Shown here: positions 56,907 through 64,000 of the stretch, one piece after another
Layout of the letters: the number at the start of each line of letters is the position of its first letter
Numbering within the stretch: the first letter of the stretch is position 1
From: Chondrosia reniformis
Lineage: Eukaryota > Porifera > Demospongiae > Chondrillida > Chondrillidae
Assembly: GCA_947172415.1 (NCBI GenBank)
Contig: OX359202.1
Coordinates: 2,256,001-2,320,000, forward strand
Direction: 5' to 3'
Length of the DNA stretch: 64,000 bases
Notes under the pieces: generated by a model
What the model saw: the letters and a program-made list of their open reading frames with translations, nothing else
What the model was told of the DNA's origin: nothing
The model's database searches: none
Translations under genes and position numbers: made by a program

Positions 56907-59900
56907 ATGGGCATGAAGAAGCTGTGGAAGTACGTTGTATTTACATTGCTTACCGTCTCCCTGTCACTCATGTTTTGGTTGAGTAGCGCACCCAATGAGC
57001 GGCGTATTCAACTCCATCAGCAATTTCCCCGCGATCGGCTGTTTGCATCACCTACAGTTTCAGACAAGAACGAGAGGGGGCCCTCATTTAATTGTACCGT
57101 GCGGCCCCAAATACTTGTAGTATATTCCAAACTTTCTGAACTGCAGTCTCTAAAGAAATTTTATAAACAATTCAAGTTGTCAGTAGTTGTATATTACGTA
57201 TATTCTCGGCAGGCACTACGTTTATACAGCTATACAGAGAGTGATATGGAGTGTTCAGCTTCCTATGCTCTAGTTGCTTTTGCTAGTATTCAAACTCTAC
57301 TGCACATGGAGAGTGACATTTTTGAAGACATTCTTACTTACTGTAGACATGTAAATGCAACAATAGTGATTTCAGCCTCAAAAGTAGCATCACCTGACCA
57401 TCGTATGACCTTTACTAAACGCTGGTCCACTGCAGTTAAGGACAAATCGTCTTCTAAAAAAGCTCTCTTTTGGATCAATTTTGCATCTTTAGATAAAGTG
57501 GATCCACTGAAAGAGTCATTTGGTTACATACTCAATGTGACATCTAACAAGTTTTTAGTGGCAACCAAACCTGGAAGTACAGTTTATACTTCTTTGTCTA
57601 CTCTACAGCAGGGGACTTTGATGTTTAGTAACCATCCAACCTTCCTTCCACTAGCCACCATCAGACTTTTAAGGAACCAAACTTCTCTGAATAATTCAGT
57701 CATGAGCTACGAGTTTTCTACAGTTTTATGTGATAAAGGCTTAATAGATGGTGTTCAAAAGCTGATTGTCGGTGGAGAAATGGACACCTTTCCCACTTCA
57801 CTTTTAGTTTATGACTGGTTACTTAGTTGCAGCCCCACCAACTTGTTTCCATTTGATCCCCTTAAAAGATTTATCACAATAGATGTTGATGACACTTTTA
57901 TGGGCAGGGAGGGAACAAGACTGTCTGAAAGGCATGTTAAGGTACTGCTGTATGTGTTCGTATTGTTTGACTTCTGTATAGAATACTGTAAAGATTGATA
58001 GGTCAACAGCTCTGTACTTGTATGCATTGCTGTAGAATGTATTGAATTTTCAGAAAGTTTCAAGAAATATTGTTTCAAACTTTCATTTAAACCTTGGATT
58101 TGTTGGGTCTGGCTTTGACCAAGGCAATCTAGAAGAAGTAAAAGGTGAATTTAAAATAATCTTTTAATCTTATAGCCTACTTCATTCTATATGCTTAGAC
58201 TAAGGAATCTTTTGTTAAAAATAAAATTTCTTCTCTCTATACGTAGGCAATCATTTGCTGCTTCAACATAAAGATGATTTTTGGTGGTTTCCTCATACGT
58301 ACAGTCATATCAATTGCGTAAAGAGAAAATCCATTGATGAAGTTATGGATAATTTGAAAAAGAACAAGGAATTTGCTGAGGTTCCTGTTTACGTATATTT
58401 ACATGTGCACAACACCCATTGATTGATTTAACTTTCTGTGCCAATTCAGTCAGTGTTAACTTGTAGAAGAATTGGTTGATGTGTCACCTTTATTCCTAAT
58501 CCTACTCAACTTTTCTTCAATCCCTGTACAATTTCCACATCTAGGACAATGCTATGTCTAGGGAGTGTCACAGCCTTCATGCCTCTTTTAGTACACTAAA
58601 ATAATCAGTATTTTATTTTTATGTGTAATTGTCACAATAACTTGTTCATACTCTAGATTTCATTTTTCTCGGGTAACTAGGTTTGAACTACATATGTTTT
58701 TCTTACTTAATGTAAGTTAATAAGCAAAAGTAATAATCACTGGAAAGTTTTACGCCAACCAGCCAAGTGACCGAAGTCTAATCTTGGCTGGGAGGACCGA
58801 AGTCCTATTAAATTAGCAGCCAGTGATTGCCTCCCAGTCATTCAAGATGATAAAATTCATCAAAGAACCACAGACAGCTGTTTTGCCCTCATTTGGGCTC
58901 ATCAGTGTGGTACACTTCAATGATGGTGAGTTGGATGACTGCCTCCACTTATTATGAAACCACAAGTGCAACACTTGTGGTGTCATAATAAGTGAAGATG
59001 GAGGCTGCAGTCTAAGCAAGACTGAGTGCTCACAATAAATAAAGGGAGTTAATAGCACTTTTGCTCAGGCTATGAATAATATGTAATCACTGGGAAGTAT
59101 AGTAGATTATTATTTTTGCTTAGCATCGTGCCTTTGCACAGGCCAAGTGCAATTAACTCCCTTTATTCATTATGTAAGTTAGAGCTTCAATGTTGAAGCA
59201 AGAATCTTTTGTGATTTTATGTGATGACCTGTGTACATGCAACTTAGGGTATCAACATTTCTCCTTTTAGAGAGTAGGTATCCTTGATAAATTTACCGGA
59301 TATGCAGTGGCTCCTTTTCATTCTGGGATCTATCCTGCATATGACAGATTGTATGAGGCTTGGTCTGAAGTATGGGGAATCACGGTTACAACGACAACTG
59401 AGTATCGTCATTCTTATCCACAGTTGGACAGAAAAGGCTTTATTTATAAAGGCATTAAAGTTTGTCATTTGATATGTAGATCTGATTATGTATACTAGTT
59501 AAACCTTTGTAAATACACTTAATAACTTTGTACAAGGAACTAATTGTCTTACCTACATTTTTATGTGAATTGTGTATTAAAATGATTTATATAGGTATTG
59601 CCTCGTCACAACTGTGGCATTTATTCCATGCACACTTACCTAGCTGATGTTGATGGCAACAAGTTACTCAATTCAGGGCAAGGTGGTTTGGTCTTCCATG
59701 CAGTATTATTTAATCCAGTAAGTCTTTAACAAGTACATGTGAATATACGTAATTCTAGAAAAGTCTATTTCATCTGTCTAGATAACATTTTTCATGACTC
59801 ATTTTAACAATTATGGAGGTGATCAGTTAGCTATGCTGTTGTTTAATGAGTTATTTCAGTTTATAAACAGATGGACCAATTTCAAATTGGTGCAAGAGTC

Positions 59901-62900
59901 TGCCAATACTCTCTCGGAACTTTACTTTTCATGGTACCCAGATGAAAGGTTTCCTCTATGGACTGTGAGTTTTGGTGGTTATTAAAATTTGGGTGTGTTC
60001 AAAGTTTGCAATTCCTTAAGTGGATATGTTTAGAGGCTGCGTCTGATCTTGTTCTCAGTGAGGAATACCTTTTTAAATAGACCCACAATAAAAATGAAAT
60101 AATATTTCCAATCTGACCAATGTCACAACATGCCTTCTTATGCTTACAGATGCTGTATACGTATGTGTGTTGTATTTGTTGGCACTATTTTGTAGAATCC
60201 TTGTAGTGAGAGAATTCCTGAGAACATTAAGGATACCACTGTAAATTGTACTAACCTACCGTCACTTCTAATTGTTGGACCTCAGAAAACAGGAAGTACT
60301 GCATTACACTTTTTTCTTCAAGCTCACCCTCTCTTGAAGGCTAATTATCCAGGAGAGAATTTTGAGGAAGTACAGTTTTTTAGTAATCACAAATTGTATT
60401 TGAAAGGTGTAGAATGGTATGCTATTGATTATATGTAATAGTTTGTAATGTTACCTTATACCTTAATTTTATGTTCTGTTTAATTCTAGGTATATGCGCC
60501 AGTTCCCTTATTACTCTTCAGAAGTGATTTTATTTGAGAAAAGTGCAACATATTTTAATTCACAATTTGCTCCTCAAAGGGCATCAGCCTTGCTGCCTCA
60601 TGCTAAGATTATAATTATTTTACAGAATCCTATATATCGTGCTTATTCATGGTACCAGGTTTGTGCAAATGCAATTATATTATGTTTACCTATATGTAAT
60701 ATCTAAATTACGTACTTAGATTAAGATTAACAAGTTTATTAAAAATGTTCATTATTATATTATCAGTCCACCTACATTACACTTATTTTGTTATTACTTT
60801 GCATATTTGATATACAACATGTGTATATGCACTTATATGTAGCACCTATATCAGAGAGTATGTATGGTGGTACACACTATATACATACATACGGACTATC
60901 CAAAAACATGGCTGTTTTATTCTGTGTTGTGTATGGTCCTCAAAAAGATCAAAGTGTATAAATAGATACAGTGCAGTTATACGTACGTGACCATAACTAC
61001 TGTTACCATAGGATCAAATGTCAGATCAAAGTGTATAAATAGATACAGTGCAGTTATACATACGTGACCATAACTACTGTTACCATAGGATCAAATGTCA
61101 GGTTTCAAAAGGTATGAAAGTATGTATAAAACTGGAAAGGGGACTGTTAAAATTTGAACCCATGAAATTAAAATCTATTAGCACATACTTGAGCACCCTT
61201 TGAAACTTGCCTGTTCAAGAAGTTTGAAATAGGTTTCATGCCATATGAAACCTGAAATTTGATCCTATGGTATGAAATTTTAGATAAGAAAAATACTTAT
61301 CCCAAGAGTGTACACTAGGATGAGGCTTTCCAACTGGAAGTAGCAAGAGGATCTTAGGGATCATGCCACTTTTCTACTACAGCCATTTGAAGATTGTGCT
61401 TACTTCCTTTAAACAAGTGTAATTTTTATTGATAAAAGAACACATGCAGAGTTGTAGAAATACGAGTTACACATGTATAGTGTACAGTCTACCAATAGCT
61501 GAAGAAATTAGGTAGTAACTTACCTTAGAATGAAACTTACCTATTTGATTCTCTTCTTTTCTTGCTGCCATAGCTACGTACTTCAGATATATATTACCAA
61601 GTTAATAAATGGTCCCTTCTCGAACTCAGCCATAAGAGGATATGTTGATAGGCATTAATCGGTTGCACTTTAGTGGTATTAATTGTTCACCTATATAGTC
61701 CCTGTGATGGGACATTAATAACAGATAAGTGGCATTAGCCCTGTAACCTCTTGCCACTTCCTGTTAGGAAACTATTAGAGAAAAGGGTCTGGTTCACGGG
61801 ACTACTTTGTACTTGATGGCAATGTTTCTCAAGTCACTGTTAAGGAAACCTTTAATTTAAAAAGTAATATTATCAAGTAAATGTGGAATACAAGTTAATT
61901 AGTTAAAATAGAGATGGAAATAGTATCAAATCAAGACAGTGATCATGTGTTAAGGCTACAGAAACAGTATACTAACATTTAAGCATACACATCACTTCTC
62001 TTACCTGCCATCCTTATACTTCTAACTACATTTTTGATTTTTTATTCAATTTACACTTTACAATGTACACCACACCATTTTTTGGACTTTGACCAAGAGT
62101 TGCTTCACCAGGACTGATTTTAAATGTCCACACCAGTTTTAAAAGTAGTGTTGATAATTCTCCAAAACTGCACATATGTTCACCATAATGCATAGGACAA
62201 GTTTATACTCCATACCATCTCATTTGTGTATACTGTGCTTTGCATACAGATCAATATGTTAATGTTTTTATAGCCTGTATTTAATTTTCATACTTTTCTA
62301 TATTTGATTACATAGAAATTGTGTTTATTTGTAATTTAGCATGTAAAAGTTCACAAGGATCCAATAGCTATGAGGATGAAGTTTGAAGATATTGTGCAAT
62401 ATTCTGGCAGTAATAAGTCTATGAATGCTCTAAAAGATCACTGTATCAAGCCAGGGTTATATTTTGAACTTATTCAAAGATGGCTGCTACGATATAGTCC
62501 CAAACAGGTAGGCTTCGGATTCAAATGGGTTCGAAGATTTGGTAATAAGATAGACATTGAAGACATGTACGTATGTATGTTCTTTTGTAAAGATGGATAA
62601 TCATTGAATATCACAGCAAACAATTGCAAGGGTGGAAGTCTTATTGTGGCTGGTAGACTTAGTAATTTCCTCCCAGTCACCTAGCATATGGCAAGCACCA
62701 AAGAATTGGAGACAGCTCTTTGTTCTCCTTAGAGTTCATCAATATGATACACATGAATTGTTGCCTTCAAATACAAATAAATCACAAATGAAAGACCTGT
62801 GGGTTGAAAATAGCAGCTCAGGTGGATGCTATTTTGTTGCATGACTAAGTGCTCACAATAAACTTACTTTCATGCCTATGCAAGCTTAGAAATGTACGTA

Positions 62901-63619
62901 TAGTCAGCAAATTGTATGGTTTAGTGTTATCCAATGATTATGATATCCTTTTATTATTCATCTTTACATGATTACCTTGTACTTAACTCTCATTTTAGGG
63001 GCTGCCAAATTCTTTAGATCTATTGTCTTTTATACGTATATAGCTTTATCTAGTAGATGGAGATGTACTGAAGAACAATCCTGTTCTTGAGTTAACTAAA
63101 ATTCAGCACTTCCTTGGTTTTAATGTCAAGACATTCTTCGATTTTGGTCAACATATCAAGTGAGTTTTTGGATACTCCATGTTTGCGTGTCCCTAAACAT
63201 AAAGACGTGATGTGTATGGTGACATAAATTTCAGAAAGCCACTTCTGTATAGTTAATCTTATCTTATTTTGATATTTTCCTGATGTACTAGTCACTCTTG
63301 TTAGCATTGCCATCTCTCTCTACTTCTAACTTATACTTTAATGTTTTTATTTAACTGTGTAGAACTATATGTATATATAATATTTCTTATTAAAGAGTTA
63401 TTATTAAATCATTTTCATAGATTCAGTGTCCAAAAAGGGTACTATTGCAGACTTGTGAAGGACAAACTTCAGTGTTTGGGTTCTGGAAAAGGACGGCCAT
63501 ATGCGCCCATGACAGACATGACTTATCAATTCTTGTACAACTACTACAAACCTCATAACAAGAACCTTGTGTCTCTGCTTCAACTGCATAATTTTAGTTT
63601 GCCTACTTGGCTTGTGTAA
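56907..63619 (+). CDS. NDST: Heparan sulfate N-deacetylase/N-sulfotransferase
   Basis: Eleven exons: 56907-57941, 58054-58144, 58247-58380, 59271-59459, 59595-59717, 59782-59964, 60196-60416, 60490-60658, 62340-62507, 63044-63159, 63421-63619. All phases agree and the sum is 875 residues (human NDST1 has 882). A signal anchor ([16 protein letters not shown]) places it in the Golgi as a type II protein. The deacetylase half has [27 protein letters not shown] and [13 protein letters not shown]. The sulfotransferase half has the PAPS 5'-phosphosulfate loop [10 protein letters not shown] with Lys at about 616, then FEKSATYFN and [11 protein letters not shown] for the 3'-phosphate, and the disulfide pair in [20 protein letters not shown]. 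It replaces GlcNAc acetyl groups by sulfate on heparan chains, the first modification step. Introns contain foldback repeats. Confidence 0.95.
58739..59060. repeat. Foldback-related repeat in NDST intron 3
   Basis: About 300 bases homologous to one arm of the 38844-39493 inverted repeat (ACGCCAACCAGCCAAG, CACAGACAGCTGTTTTGCCC, CTCATCAGTGTGGTACACTT). Contains its own CCACAAGTG-CACTTGTGG hairpin. A second trace of the flanking X segment lies at 59120-59165. Confidence 0.85.
60947..61100. repeat. 77-base tandem duplication in NDST intron 8
   Basis: Two adjacent copies of a unit beginning GATCAAAGTGTATAAATAGA and ending CATAGGATCAAATGTCA, differing at one or two bases, hence recent. Confidence 0.92.
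62610..62870. repeat. Diverged foldback-related repeat in NDST intron 9
   Basis: Older relative of the same family: CTCCCAGTCA, CAAAGAA, GACAGCT, TTCATCAATATGATACAC and GTGCTCACAATAAA occur in the same order as at 58739-59060 but with many changes. Confidence 0.55.
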
Positions 63620-63664
63620 CAGTAACTGTCAGTGCAGTGCCTACTTTAAAATGATAAATTTCAT

Positions 63665-63670
63665 AATAAA
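63665..63670 (+). terminator. Candidate NDST polyadenylation signal AATAAA
   Basis: AATAAA 46 bases after the stop codon, within an ATAAAAGCCCA repeat word. Confidence 0.5.
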
Positions 63671-64000
63671 AGCCCACATCCCCCTATTTATATCCTACCT
63701 TGTAATAATTGAGAGGTATATTTAATGTATAAACACCATACAATGGTTTATACAAGTCCATACAGCATTCCTCCATTACCTTTGTGTAGTGTACTCATTT
63801 TACCCTCTATATTTTACTCTAGAACATTAGAAATAATGTCCAGCTGTAGCCGTAGAGAAGATTGACCCAGGGGTAAAAATGGTCATCGAACCCGATTTAA
63901 GGGTCTCCGAAGCTCTACGACCTACCTCCGAGTTAAAATGGTGGCCGAATCCGAAAATTCACGCAATGAAGTCGAGAAGACTCGATTGACATTTAGACAC
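63671..64000. other. Downstream of NDST; no gene seen
   Basis: 3' flank. From about 63850 the sequence becomes richer in G/C and contains GGTCATCGAACCC and GGTGGCCGAATCCG near-repeats, possibly a repeat or the start of another feature beyond the edge. Confidence 0.3.

Overview
This window looks like nuclear DNA of an early-branching animal, most likely a sponge. Every host gene I recognise is an animal gene (CLPTM1, a lysocardiolipin/AGPAT-type acyltransferase family, a heparan sulfate N-deacetylase/N-sulfotransferase). Introns are GT-AG, AT-rich and often only 65-300 bases. The DNA is AT-rich with many ACGTA and TATA runs, and it is full of degenerate DNA transposons, non-LTR and Ty3/gypsy-like relics. 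The phylum is an inference; nothing here proves it.

Layout. 1-448: 3' end of a hAT-type transposase. 1594-2043 (minus): first two exons of CLPTM1, the rest lying off the left edge. 2324-17709: a cluster of four LCLAT1-like acyltransferase genes, here called A (minus), B (minus), C (plus) and D (plus). All four share one architecture: three exons, two phase-1 introns and a middle exon of exactly 189 bases carrying the HX4D motif. B and C are head to head with 76 bases between start codons. Exon 2 of A and B, and the last part of exon 3 of C and D, are almost identical although the rest has diverged, which looks like gene conversion. A carries a TIR-bounded minisatellite element in intron 2; D has a frameshift in a poly-T run; B has an altered FPEGT motif.

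18.7-42 kb is a transposon graveyard: a split Ty3/gypsy relic, nested TTAA-flanked elements, several MITEs with TA flanks and pogo/Tigger-like ends, a DDE integrase fragment, two decayed LINEs, and a perfect 283-base inverted repeat. 42392-43215 (minus) encodes a protein with two tandem HNH-type modules. 45-46.6 kb holds a decayed KDZ-type transposase with a chromodomain. 46783-49577 is a complete, apparently intact piggyBac element (spliced 597-residue transposase, TTAA duplication) inserted in an 82-base tandem repeat. 50.7-55.9 kb holds a small possible two-exon gene and more relics (helicase, Ulp1-like, gypsy integrase).

56907-63619 (plus) is a complete NDST gene: 11 exons whose phases all agree, 875 residues, with both catalytic halves. 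It would act in the Golgi on heparan sulfate chains. The acyltransferases would act on phospholipids in ER or mitochondria-associated membranes. I see no functional link between these host genes.
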